Below are positions 54,330 through 63,191 of a DNA stretch of 64,000 nt, in pieces. Each line of letters begins with the position of its first letter. The first letter of the stretch is position 1. Source of the stretch: Muricomes sp049840515. Its GTDB lineage: Bacteria > Bacillota > Clostridia > Lachnospirales > Lachnospiraceae. Where the stretch lies: contig JASGKW010000003.1 in the NCBI GenBank assembly GCA_049840515.1, positions 62,001 to 126,000 on the forward strand, given 5' to 3'. Under the pieces are notes generated by a model that was given only the letters and a program-made list of their open reading frames with translations, ran no database searches and was not told the DNA's origin. A program made the position numbers and the translations under genes.

Positions 54330-55376
54330 TCACTCTCCTACTATGCCATTTCTTTTTTTCCCTATTTTCATAACAATTTTATATCCCTTAAAATTTATTT
54401 TTCTTAGAAGCTTCAGCATCCTGCTTTCCTCTGAAGAGAGTTCATAAATCCACTCACTCTTTTGCCGCAGTTCTTGATCAAACTGTATAAACCTGTCTCT
54501 ATTCTCTTTATCCTCTGTTGGATAACTCATGAAAATCGTAATTTGATCACCCACCATCTGTGCGATACGTTTTCCAATAAAATCCACCTTTATCTGTTCA
54601 TCCTTTGACGCTGTCTTTTTATACCTCTCAGCAAATTCTGTCAAATGCAAGATAACATCTATATGGTTCTGTATATGCTTTTGGAATCCCTGCATGCTGA
54701 CACTCTGTGTGGCAAGGGCAAGCCGATACATATAAACATATAAATCAAAATAAACTACAGATTCTACATAGGGGAGAGGATACAAAATATATTCCACATC
54801 TACATAAAAACAATGCTCATCCAGACGTATCTGATGTTCTTTCAAAATACTGCTTCTGAAAATCAGGGCATGCATAGACGGCTGCACCCTTTTTGCTACC
54901 TCGCAAAAACTCAAAGGGGACTGTCCCTTTTGCATTCCATTTTCAGAATATTCTGTCTTTAATTCCGTATAAGCCCTTTCTGTCTTTTCCCCAGTTTGGT
55001 CGTTGACTTCATAATAATTTGTGACAATATAGTCTGCATCACAGGATTTCAGCTTCTCCACAAGGATTTTGAAATCTGGCGTATTCACCCAGTCATCCCC
55101 GTCCACTACTTTAAAATATTTTCCTGTGCATTCTTCAATTCCACGGTTAATAGTGGAGCCATGCCCCCCATTCTCCTTGGAGATGACCCGGAAAGTATCT
55201 GGATACTGCTCCTGAAATCTTTTCCCAATCTCCGCTGTACTGTCCTTAGAACCATCGTCCACTACCAAAATCTCAATATCTCCCAGAATGCTTGTCTCTA
55301 CAAAAGATGTCAGAGTCTGCTCCAGATATTTTTCTACATTATAAGACGGAATTACTATTGATAAAATTTTTCCCAT
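54330..55376 (-). CDS. GT2-family glycosyltransferase
   Basis: This 348-residue GT-A enzyme has SIVIPSYNVEKYLEQTLTSF at the start, EILVVDDGSKDST, ENGGHGSTINRGIE and the DXD-type KVVDGDDWVN. The C-terminal half is charged and helical without membrane segments. It would add one sugar to the repeat unit. It lies 7 bp before the flippase gene. Confidence 0.9.
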   Translation of the reverse strand: MGKILSIVIPSYNVEKYLEQTLTSFVETSILGDIEILVVDDGSKDSTAEIGKRFQEQYPDTFRVISKENGGHGSTINRGIEECTGKYFKVVDGDDWVNTPDFKILVEKLKSCDADYIVTNYYEVNDQTGEKTERAYTELKTEYSENGMQKGQSPLSFCEVAKRVQPSMHALIFRSSILKEHQIRLDEHCFYVDVEYILYPLPYVESVVYFDLYVYMYRLALATQSVSMQGFQKHIQNHIDVILHLTEFAERYKKTASKDEQIKVDFIGKRIAQMVGDQITIFMSYPTEDKENRDRFIQFDQELRQKSEWIYELSSEESRMLKLLRKINFKGYKIVMKIGKKRNGIVGE

Positions 55377-55397
55377 TACGTTTCCTCATATCTACTA

Positions 55398-56427
55398 TTA
55401 TATTTTTTCTTTCACTAATCGAATCATATCTACTTGCTTTCGAAGCTTAGACAGAAGAATCATAACCCCATATAATCTCCATTTTATCAGCCTCAACAAC
55501 ATCTGGTCTTTCTTTGACAAACATTCTTTAACATAAGGATTCTTTAAAAAATCTGGAAATATTCCTGGCACATATTCCTGAAACTTTCTTAAATAAGGAC
55601 TTTTCGGCTCCGCTATAAGTATCTCCTTAATTGGTACAAAAAGCGTGCTCAAAAGCCAGATACTCTAATTCTCGTTCAAATGTTTGATATAATTTCTTTT
55701 CCCTGAAATATAACACAATATCTTCAATGGCTGCTTTCCTTTGAAGATAACTTTTTTCAAAATTTTTACTGCGCATAATTGAGCCATCGCGCAACATATA
55801 ATAATACAATGGTTCACTCTGCAAATATACAATCCTGGCAGCATTTACTAATAACCTCGGATTCATCGTCAAGTCCTCATAATTTCTTCCAAGGGGATAG
55901 GTCAGACCAGTACCGCGAAAAAACTCTAAGCGGTACAATTTATTCCACGAACTTGGTGTTACAGTGAGCACCTTGGGCATCTGATTTGCATTTAACACAG
56001 TATTTCTCGGAAGCTTCATACTCCATCTGTCGCGCCTTCCAGTGTCCTCTTCTATCTCCTCAAAGTCAAAGATGACTACATCCGCATAGTTGCTTTCGGC
56101 ACAAGAAACAGCTGCCTCTACATAGTTATCTGCCACATAATCATCGCCGTCCACATACATCAGATAGATGCCAGACGCCTCTGCCAGACCAACATTTCTC
56201 ACATCCGACAAACCGCCGTTTTGCTTATGTATAACCCGAATCCGGTTATCTAGTTTGGCGTGCCGGTCACAGATTTCCCGGCTTTTGTCTGTGGCACCGT
56301 CATCAATCAGCAAAATCTCCAGATTTTCGTATGTCTGTCTCATCAAGCTCTTTATACATTTCTCAATATAGCGCTCTACATTATAAGCTGCTACTACTAC
56401 ACTAACTAACGGCTTGCAATCTCCCAT
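55398..56427 (-). CDS. GT2-family glycosyltransferase with a one-base frameshift
   Basis: This GT-A enzyme has VSVVVAAYNVERYIEKCIKSL, LLIDDGATDKSREI, QNGGLSDVRNVGL and the DXD motif YVDGDDY. At 55638-55645 (CACGCTTTTTG on the minus strand) one extra base ends the first frame after LAFEHAF; reading on in the next frame gives LFVPIKEILIAEPK and the normal C-terminal helices to 55398. Joined, the protein has about 342 residues. The ATG at 56427 overlaps the preceding broken GT4 gene by 22 bp. A sequencing indel is the simplest explanation. Confidence 0.82.
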
Positions 56428-57522
56428 AACTGCTCCTTTTGAACATCTAAATCATAATGTCTTGCGGCTTCTGTCAGCCTTATCTCATCCCTCTGGTACC
56501 CTTTGTGCTGTAAAATGAACTCCGCCCACTTTTAGGACTGTCTGATAGGGAAAGGAAATAACAACGCTCCTGAATTTTAGCTTCCTTCGTTATCGAATCG
56601 CTGAGGACACAGGTCAGGTTTGTATATTGAGCCTCCACTCCCACAATAGGAAGACCTTCAAATCTGAATAGAAGCACAAAGACATCCATCGCCTGATACA
56701 GCATTCCGTGTCAGAACACAGCCAAGAAAATGGACACTTTATCCAGACCTTTTCATTTATCAGCAGCTTCACTTCCTCCACTCCACTCCCGTCCCCACAA
56801 GCAAAAGCCGTGACTCTTTCCTGTGCTTATATATCTGCTCAAATACATCCACCAGAAAAGGATAATTTTTTGCATAGCAGAAATTCCCTATATGCCCAAC
56901 TATAAATAAGTTTCATCTTCAATTTTCAATTCCTGACGCACTGTTCTTCTCACAGCAGGGTCGTACTGAAAAAGCCCTCTGTCCACAGCATTATAAACTA
57001 CCTCAAAGTGCTTAGAATGTACAAGCTTCTTAGGAAAAATCCACTCTCCTGCCTTCACCGAGCATCCATAAAACTGAGTCCGGCTTTATACAAAAACAGT
57101 TTACAAATCCGGTGCACTACATTATAAATAAAGCGTTTAGCAGTGTTCTCACAGTCATTTCCCGAAGAATGACTGTGTATGGCCCTTTGGGAAATTCCCT
57201 TTTTTTTTGCAGCAAATGCCGCAATACAGTCAATAGCAGTAGATATGTTGAAATATGCCATGTCATACTGCTTTTCTCCTAAAATGGCACACACCTGGCG
57301 ATACTGCTTCACGGGATGTTTCAAGTTTGCAATTGCATATAATTCTGAATGATATTGTGCAAGCTGTTTCCTCAATTCCTCATTAATCTCATTGGTGAGA
57401 AAATCAATTTGTATGTCCTCATGAGTGCTCTCTTTTTTACAGCATCCAGAAAATTCAGCAAATATTTATCAATTCCCCCGGCCTTTCCATTCATAATAAA
57501 TCCGGCTAATATTACGTATCAT
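56406..57522 (-). pseudogene. GT4-family glycosyltransferase, broken in many places
   Basis: Piecing frames together recovers a full GT4 protein. It runs from an N-terminal NGKAGGIDKYLLNFLDAV through IQIDFLTNEI, AYFNISTAIDCIAAFAAKK, RAIHSHSSGNDCENT, GEWIFPKKLVHS, VGHIGNFCYAKNYPFLVDV, ESRLLLVGTG and the donor site RFEGLPIVGVEAQYTNL to HYDLDVQKEQLWEIASR (stop 56406). At least seven one-base frame changes occur, near 57510, 57436 (A run), 57080, 56905, 56785, 56745 and 56540-56700. The sequence between them is well preserved at the residue level, so poor read quality or very recent decay are the alternatives. Confidence 0.75.
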
Positions 57523-58905
57523 ACGTTTTCTTCTGCTCCAATCTGGCAAAGTCTCATTGCATATCCAAAAAACAGCCAAAAGCAAATGTTTTGAGGTGCG
57601 TTTACATAAAAGATAAAAGATAAGAACGTCCCCGCCACCCCTAATGCCCCTGTTACGGCTATAGAACATATCATTTCCCACTGATATTTTTGGGAGCAAG
57701 CGCAAATTCCTATACAAAATAAACAGTGTATTTCCGGCCAAAAGGATAGTAATAACCGCTCCTAATGCTCCTTGTGCTATTAAAATATCCAATTCCACAT
57801 TATGCATGGAGTCATATTTTACACCATAGACATTTTTTATCAGATAACTTTCCGGAAAATTTTCTTCTGTATATGGGGCTATGTTTCGGTAACCAATTCC
57901 AATGACAGGAGATTCTTTTACAATCTGCAAGCCACCTTTCCAAATTCCCATTCTTCCACTGCTGTAATCATGCTTCAAGTCCTGCTTTCGAGTTGGTTTA
58001 TTCACCAGACCCTGTAGGTATTTTATTTTTGGTTTTTAGTACACTGATAATTTTCTGATCAATAGATTTATATATCTCTTTCACCGCCATATCGCCTGCA
58101 AAAACAACTCCTACAGCCAGTATTGCACAAAAAGAGGTACTATTATTTGTTTTGTGTGTAGTTTGTTCCTTTTTTTTGTCCAAGATAGCAGAAACCCTCC
58201 AATCATAATTCCCGCTGCCAGAGATATCATACCTGTTCTGGAGTCTGACATGGCTATATAAAGATAATTTATAACAAAAAGCAGAATAATACTAATTCTC
58301 TGCCACAGCTTTTTAACACAATAGAACAAATAAATTAACATGAACAATGCTATCACTGTAATAGTTGCGCCATGGTTTGGGTCATCATATATACCCCATA
58401 GACGATTCCACCTATAACCAATTCCATGAATGTCACCAGTTACTCCTACATAATCGTATTTACGCCCCCAATATACCATACTTAAACTTACAAGGTTTAC
58501 TATAGTACAATAAAAAATATAAATGCCGGACAAGCTTTTAATTTCCCGCCTTATTTCTTCCCCTGTCATATCAAACGCACTGACATACACAAGTATGAGG
58601 GGGAGTACCAGCCAGATAATCCCTTTTACATTTTCTGACACGCCATAAGAAAGGTGCGTTATGGCACTGACCAGATAACTTATAGCAAAAGCGCCAAGCA
58701 GCCACACATTATATGCTTTTTTATACCGCTTATATCGAAAGAGCATCCACAAAATCATTCCGGCACCCACTACCGTAATCACATAAGACGCCTGATACAT
58801 CCACGCTGTCCCATTTACAAATGCATTAAATGCCAGCAATAAATATACTAAATAACAAATTTTAAAACCAAATAGTATATGTTTAAATTTCTTATCTTCT
58901 CTCAT
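57519..58905 (-). pseudogene. Wzy-like polymerase of the upstream unit, with at least three frameshifts
   Basis: The start is ATG 58905 (AAGGAG upstream). About 250 residues of membrane protein follow, with a Wzy/O-antigen ligase look (YDDPNHGATITVIALF, AMSDSRTGMISLAAG). The frame then changes near 58135 (into SFCAILAVGVVFAGDMAVKE), near 58015 (into LVNKPTRKQDLKHDYSSGR) and near 57658 (into VTGALGVAGTFLSFIFYV). The region SSGRMGIWKGG to YDSMHNVELDILIAQG is the conserved Wzy_C-type loop. It ends at TGA 57519, overlapping the next start. Joined, it gives about 460 residues. Real inactivation or sequencing error are both possible. Confidence 0.75.
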
Positions 58906-58953
58906 AAATCTCCTTGGGCTTAAATTTTGCCGAGCTCCTCTAAATAATATCAA

Positions 58954-60036
58954 TTACCGTTCTGATTTTATTTTTGAATATACCATGGGCATACATTTCT
59001 TTATGATATAAATACCCCTGCCCATCATTAAACAGAGGATTGCCCTCTTCCACCTGAATAATACCAATGCAACGCGAAGAGATGTGCTGTCCTTAGCCTT
59101 CGCTCCAGGAATCAGTTCATTAAATAATCCCTGAGCAAAAACGCTTCTGCACCATTGATATCTCTGAGCGTGACTCATATCCGCCTGCTTGTTGCAATTG
59201 CGTTCCAAAGCGGAGAGAATATACCGCGCATAAAGGCTACCCAATATGCTCCGCACTTCCTGTGTACAGATTCCCCAATAAGAAAACTGGTCAAATAACA
59301 TTTCTATCCGCTGTCTGTGCAGAACAAAATAATCCGGTACAAACTTATTAGTCAGGTTAGCCTCAAGCCTTTTGCCATAATGGTAAGGCGTGACAGGCAA
59401 AACATTTAAAGATTCAATATCCATAAAATATTTAATATTAAATACAATATCCTCTATTAGCCTTACATTCTCATATTTCAGCTTTAATTCCTGGATATGG
59501 GAAAGACGGTAAAATTTATTCCATGCATACCCATATAAGGTTTCTTGCTCTAATTCAATGATATAGGGTCGAAGCTCTTTGGACGTCTGGAAATAATGCT
59601 CTTTTGGACAAATGGTATGGGTATATTGAAGATGTCCCTTTTTATCATAATACTCCTCCACATGGCCAAACAGGATGACTTGTGCCGGATTCCGCTCTAT
59701 AGATGCATATACCTGTGCCAGCAATGTATCATCCGCATAATCATCTGAATCCATATACCAGACATATCGCCCGGAGGCCGCATCTGTACCTGTATTTCGT
59801 GCAGCACTTAACCCCTGGTTTGTTTCATGATGAAGGACCTGAATTCTGGAATCCCCTGCCGCATATTTGCAGGCAATTTCGCTGCTCCTATCCACTGAAC
59901 AATCATCCACAACAATAATTTCCCAGTTGTCAAAGGTCTGTTTCTGTATACTTAAAATAGCCCTGCCTATGTACTTCTCCACACCATAGGCTGGCATGAC
60001 AATTGTAAAATAAGGTTTCTTAGTTTCTTTATCCAT
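58954..60036 (-). CDS. GT2-family glycosyltransferase
   Basis: This 360-residue GT-A enzyme has FTIVMPAYGVEKYIGRAILS, IIVVDDCSVDRSSEI, TNQGLSAARNTG and the DXD-type YMDSDDYAD. A C-terminal basic amphipathic part (KRAILCLMMGRG) suggests peripheral membrane contact. It would add a sugar to the lipid-linked repeat unit of the upstream unit. It is 18 bp after the GT4 gene and just ahead of the broken Wzy. Confidence 0.9.
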   Translation of the reverse strand: MDKETKKPYFTIVMPAYGVEKYIGRAILSIQKQTFDNWEIIVVDDCSVDRSSEIACKYAAGDSRIQVLHHETNQGLSAARNTGTDAASGRYVWYMDSDDYADDTLLAQVYASIERNPAQVILFGHVEEYYDKKGHLQYTHTICPKEHYFQTSKELRPYIIELEQETLYGYAWNKFYRLSHIQELKLKYENVRLIEDIVFNIKYFMDIESLNVLPVTPYHYGKRLEANLTNKFVPDYFVLHRQRIEMLFDQFSYWGICTQEVRSILGSLYARYILSALERNCNKQADMSHAQRYQWCRSVFAQGLFNELIPGAKAKDSTSLRVALVLFRWKRAILCLMMGRGIYIIKKCMPMVYSKIKSER

Positions 60037-60054
60037 GAGTGTGCTTTCACCTCT

Positions 60055-61269
60055 TTATACCAGTTCTCTGATAAGCTTTTCTATTTTTTTATAGGACTTT
60101 GGCCTGTCAAACTGCTCTTCTGCAATTTGTCTTGCTTTTTCCCCCATTTCCAGACGTTTTTCTTCATTATTGTACAAGTCTTCAATGGCATCCGCCAGTA
60201 TAGCCACATCTTCTGGCTCAATATTCACACCAAATCCATCCTCCTGAACTTTTTTCCTGAATTCTGGACTCATGCACGTATTAATCATTGCTTTCCCGGC
60301 TGCCAGATAGTCCCCGATTTTCGTCACAATGCTTTGAGGTGCCTTTCGCACAAAGGAGTTTACCAGAATATCTGATTTCTTCAAATATGCTGCCATTTTA
60401 TCATAGGGTGCATAACCCACAAATTCCACATTATCAATCTTTCTGTCGAGAGAAAGTGCTTCCAGTTCATCTTTCATCGGCCCGCCGCCCAGAATTTTGA
60501 TTTTAATATTCTGTTTGCCCCTTTTGGCCAATTCTTCTGCCGCCAGAACCATAGTGCGGATATCATAGCTTGTTCCTATGGTTCCCGCATAGGACACCCA
60601 GAACTCCTGCACAGGCTTATCTATCGATTCCGCATTTTCCTCTGCCCCTTTGTCAAAAACAGCAATCTCATTCCCCACATATACAGTCGCCCTGGGTATG
60701 TTTCTTTTTTGATTTTGAAAGGGTCTGTCCCTATATTCATCTGAAGTTCCAATCACCCCTGACACAAGGGAATATACTTTTTCCGCATCTCTCTGGAGCG
60801 GATAAAACAAAAGAGAACTGAGGACAGGAATGTCCAGCACCATGCGCATCGCCTCAGGCCACAAATCGTTCACATCTGCCACAAAGGGGATGCCTTTTTT
60901 CCGAGCATATTCAGCACCAGCCAGTGCCACATCATTGGGAGGAATTTCCGCATACAGAAGGTCATAGTTCCCCTCTTTTTCCAATAATTCAGTCAGATTT
61001 TTCGCCGCAGTCCGATGACTGCGCACCCGGCCCAAATCTACATTTCGCTTATAGCCCGGTTCATAGATAAACTTCAAACCAAAAGGATAACCCTCTTTTT
61101 TTATTTTCTCAATATCACGCTGCTTCTTTTCCCAGTGCTGGAACGTGGTAGTAATCAAATCCACCTCATATCCCGCTTCTGTCAAAAACTCACATAAATA
61201 ACGAAATCGTGTGTATCCTTGCTCCCCATTCAGCCTCACGCCCATTGTTATGACTGCAATCCTCTTCAT
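60055..61269 (-). CDS. GT4-family glycosyltransferase (WbuB-like)
   Basis: This 404-residue GT-B enzyme begins IAVITMGVRLNGEQGYTRFRY, has LLYAEIPPNDVALAGA and FVADVNDLWPEAM in the acceptor half, and VSYAGTIGTSYDIRTMV, ILGGGPMKDELEAL and LVNSFVRKAPQSIVTKIGDYLAAG in the donor half, as in WbuB/WcaI-type enzymes that often act second in repeat-unit synthesis. It follows the short sugar transferase by 24 bp, consistent with that order. Confidence 0.88.
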   Translation of the reverse strand: MKRIAVITMGVRLNGEQGYTRFRYLCEFLTEAGYEVDLITTTFQHWEKKQRDIEKIKKEGYPFGLKFIYEPGYKRNVDLGRVRSHRTAAKNLTELLEKEGNYDLLYAEIPPNDVALAGAEYARKKGIPFVADVNDLWPEAMRMVLDIPVLSSLLFYPLQRDAEKVYSLVSGVIGTSDEYRDRPFQNQKRNIPRATVYVGNEIAVFDKGAEENAESIDKPVQEFWVSYAGTIGTSYDIRTMVLAAEELAKRGKQNIKIKILGGGPMKDELEALSLDRKIDNVEFVGYAPYDKMAAYLKKSDILVNSFVRKAPQSIVTKIGDYLAAGKAMINTCMSPEFRKKVQEDGFGVNIEPEDVAILADAIEDLYNNEEKRLEMGEKARQIAEEQFDRPKSYKKIEKLIRELV

Positions 61270-61293
61270 TGAATATAATCCCCTTTACTTATA

Positions 61294-61992
61294 TTACCTG
61301 ACAACTGCCAGAACTGTATCCAGCATTATTTTTATATCTTTAAAGAAACTGAAACTTTTTACATATCGCAAGTTATGTTCCATCTTCACTGGAAGGATGT
61401 ATTCCACATACACTTCATCAACTGTTTTATCTGTCTCTCTCTGGTATTTTTCCATCAATATGTCTTCATCTTTGAACAAAATACTGGTCCGGGAGGTAAT
61501 ACCTGCCGGAAGCAGCAATGTTGCCTGCATCTCTCTGGTGTAATGTGATACGTATTTTCTTACCTCAGGTCTGGTTCCCACGAAAGACATTTCTCCCTTA
61601 AGAACATTAAAGAGCTGGGGCAATTCATCCAGTCTGAGCCGGCGAAGAACCTGCCCAGCTCCAGTAATCCTGCTGTCCTGCTTTTCTGTGACAAGAGGAC
61701 CTTTTTTATCAGCCCCTATAATCATAGTTCTAAACTTGAAAATACGATATGGTTTCCCATATCGCGTAATTCTCTCCTGCCTGTAAAAGACCGGACCTCT
61801 GCTATCTAATTTTATCCACAAAGACAAACCTGCCATGACTGGTGACAAGACAATAGTCAGGACAAGTGCAAGAAAGAAATCCATGCCCCTCTTTATAGAA
61901 AGGCTGAATTTCTTCTTTTTAAGTATTTCGTAATAAGGCTGCACACACTCATTGCGCATAAATTCGGGTAATTCTTCCCACTTTGATATCAT
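61294..61992 (-). CDS. Short initiating sugar phosphotransferase (PglC-like)
   Basis: This 232-residue monotopic phosphoglycosyltransferase lacks the long N-terminal membrane domain of WbaP. It has one re-entrant/anchor segment after SIKRGMDFFLALVLTIVLSP, then VFYRQERITRYGKPYRIFKF (catalytic Asp-Glu region with RQER and FKFRTM), LDELPQLFNVLKGEMSFVG and RPEVRKYV. It starts the repeat unit of the upstream cluster. The start overlaps the aminotransferase stop by 4 bp. With the aminotransferase and dehydratase upstream, an amino-sugar phosphate is its likely substrate. Confidence 0.9.
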   Translation of the reverse strand: MISKWEELPEFMRNECVQPYYEILKKKKFSLSIKRGMDFFLALVLTIVLSPVMAGLSLWIKLDSRGPVFYRQERITRYGKPYRIFKFRTMIIGADKKGPLVTEKQDSRITGAGQVLRRLRLDELPQLFNVLKGEMSFVGTRPEVRKYVSHYTREMQATLLLPAGITSRTSILFKDEDILMEKYQRETDKTVDEVYVEYILPVKMEHNLRYVKSFSFFKDIKIMLDTVLAVVR

Positions 61993-63191
61993 AGTAGTCT
62001 CCTGAATGTATCTGCAACATATTCCACCTGCTCATCTGTAAGACAGGTGTGAAGAGGCAGTGTAATTTCATTTTCAAACTGTGCATAAGCATTTGGGTAG
62101 TCTTTTATATCAAATCCCATATTTTTATATGCCGTCAGCATTGGCAGAGGCTTATAATGAACATTCGATGCAATTCCAGATTCTGCCAGTTTATTAATTA
62201 TATTGTTACATTCTTCACGAGTTTTGTCAAGTACACGTACAAGATATAGATGGCCGCTGGATTTTCCATTCTGCCCATAGTGATTCAACGTTTCCACAGG
62301 GCATCCTTCCAGAGCCTTATCATACTGCTCTATAATGCTGCGCCTGCGTTTCAAAATCTCAGGATAGCGCTGCAACTGTACCAGCCCAAGGGCCGCCATG
62401 ATATCTGTCATATTGCACTTATAATAAGGTGCCACAATGTCATATTCCCATGCGCCGAGCTGTGTTTTCGCCAAGGCGTCTTTCGACTGTCCATGGAGGG
62501 AAAGAAGCATGTATTCTTTATAAAGGCTTTCTTCATCTATTCCAGCTTCCTCAATAGCCCGTGACCATGTAACAGAGCCGCCCTCCGCTGTTGTAAGATT
62601 TTTCACCGCATGAAAAGAAAAACAAGTAAAGTCCGCAATCTGACCGCACATCTTTTCCTCTCTTGATGCCCCAAAAGCATGGGCCGCATCTGAGATAACA
62701 ACAATTCTTCCCAAAGCTTTCTGTTTTTCACCAGAAGGGTTAAATAACGCCTTCTTTTCTTCTGCAATCCGAAAAAGTTCATCATATTGGCTGTAAACTA
62801 TGCCTCCCAAATCCACACAGATAATGGCTTTGGTGCGCTCCGTCACAACAGCTCTGGCCTTTGCGGAATCCATCTCAAAGGAACCTGGCAGGGTATCTAC
62901 CAGCACGGGAGTTGCCCCAACATGGCAAATACAGCTGGCAGTCGCTGAGTAAGTATATGCGGTAGTGATAACTTCATCCCCGGGGCCAATCCCCATCACA
63001 TGAAGTGTCATTTCCAGACATGCTGTGGCTGAGTTAAGACAGACTGCTCTTTTCGTGTGACAGTAGTCTGCAATCTGACGCTCAAATTCTTTCGTCCTCG
63101 GACCTGTAGTAATCCATCCACTGCGCAATGTATTGGCTACTTCTTCAATTTCCTCTTCTGTAATATCTGGTGGTGAAAACGCTACTTTCAT
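61989..63191 (-). CDS. DegT/DnrJ/EryC1/StrS nucleotide-sugar aminotransferase
   Basis: This 400-residue PLP enzyme aminates a keto nucleotide sugar, usually at C4, with glutamate as donor. The motifs are SGWITTGPRTKEFE at the start, VCLNSATACLEMTLH, ISDAAHAFGAS and SFHAVKNLTTAEGGS with the PLP lysine. It overlaps the dehydratase gene by 4 bp and the sugar transferase by 4 bp. The trio resembles PglF-PglE-PglC, so a UDP-4-amino-4,6-dideoxy-GlcNAc product is a reasonable guess; an acetyltransferase partner (PglD) is not seen. Confidence 0.9.
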   Translation of the reverse strand: MKVAFSPPDITEEEIEEVANTLRSGWITTGPRTKEFERQIADYCHTKRAVCLNSATACLEMTLHVMGIGPGDEVITTAYTYSATASCICHVGATPVLVDTLPGSFEMDSAKARAVVTERTKAIICVDLGGIVYSQYDELFRIAEEKKALFNPSGEKQKALGRIVVISDAAHAFGASREEKMCGQIADFTCFSFHAVKNLTTAEGGSVTWSRAIEEAGIDEESLYKEYMLLSLHGQSKDALAKTQLGAWEYDIVAPYYKCNMTDIMAALGLVQLQRYPEILKRRRSIIEQYDKALEGCPVETLNHYGQNGKSSGHLYLVRVLDKTREECNNIINKLAESGIASNVHYKPLPMLTAYKNMGFDIKDYPNAYAQFENEITLPLHTCLTDEQVEYVADTFRRLL

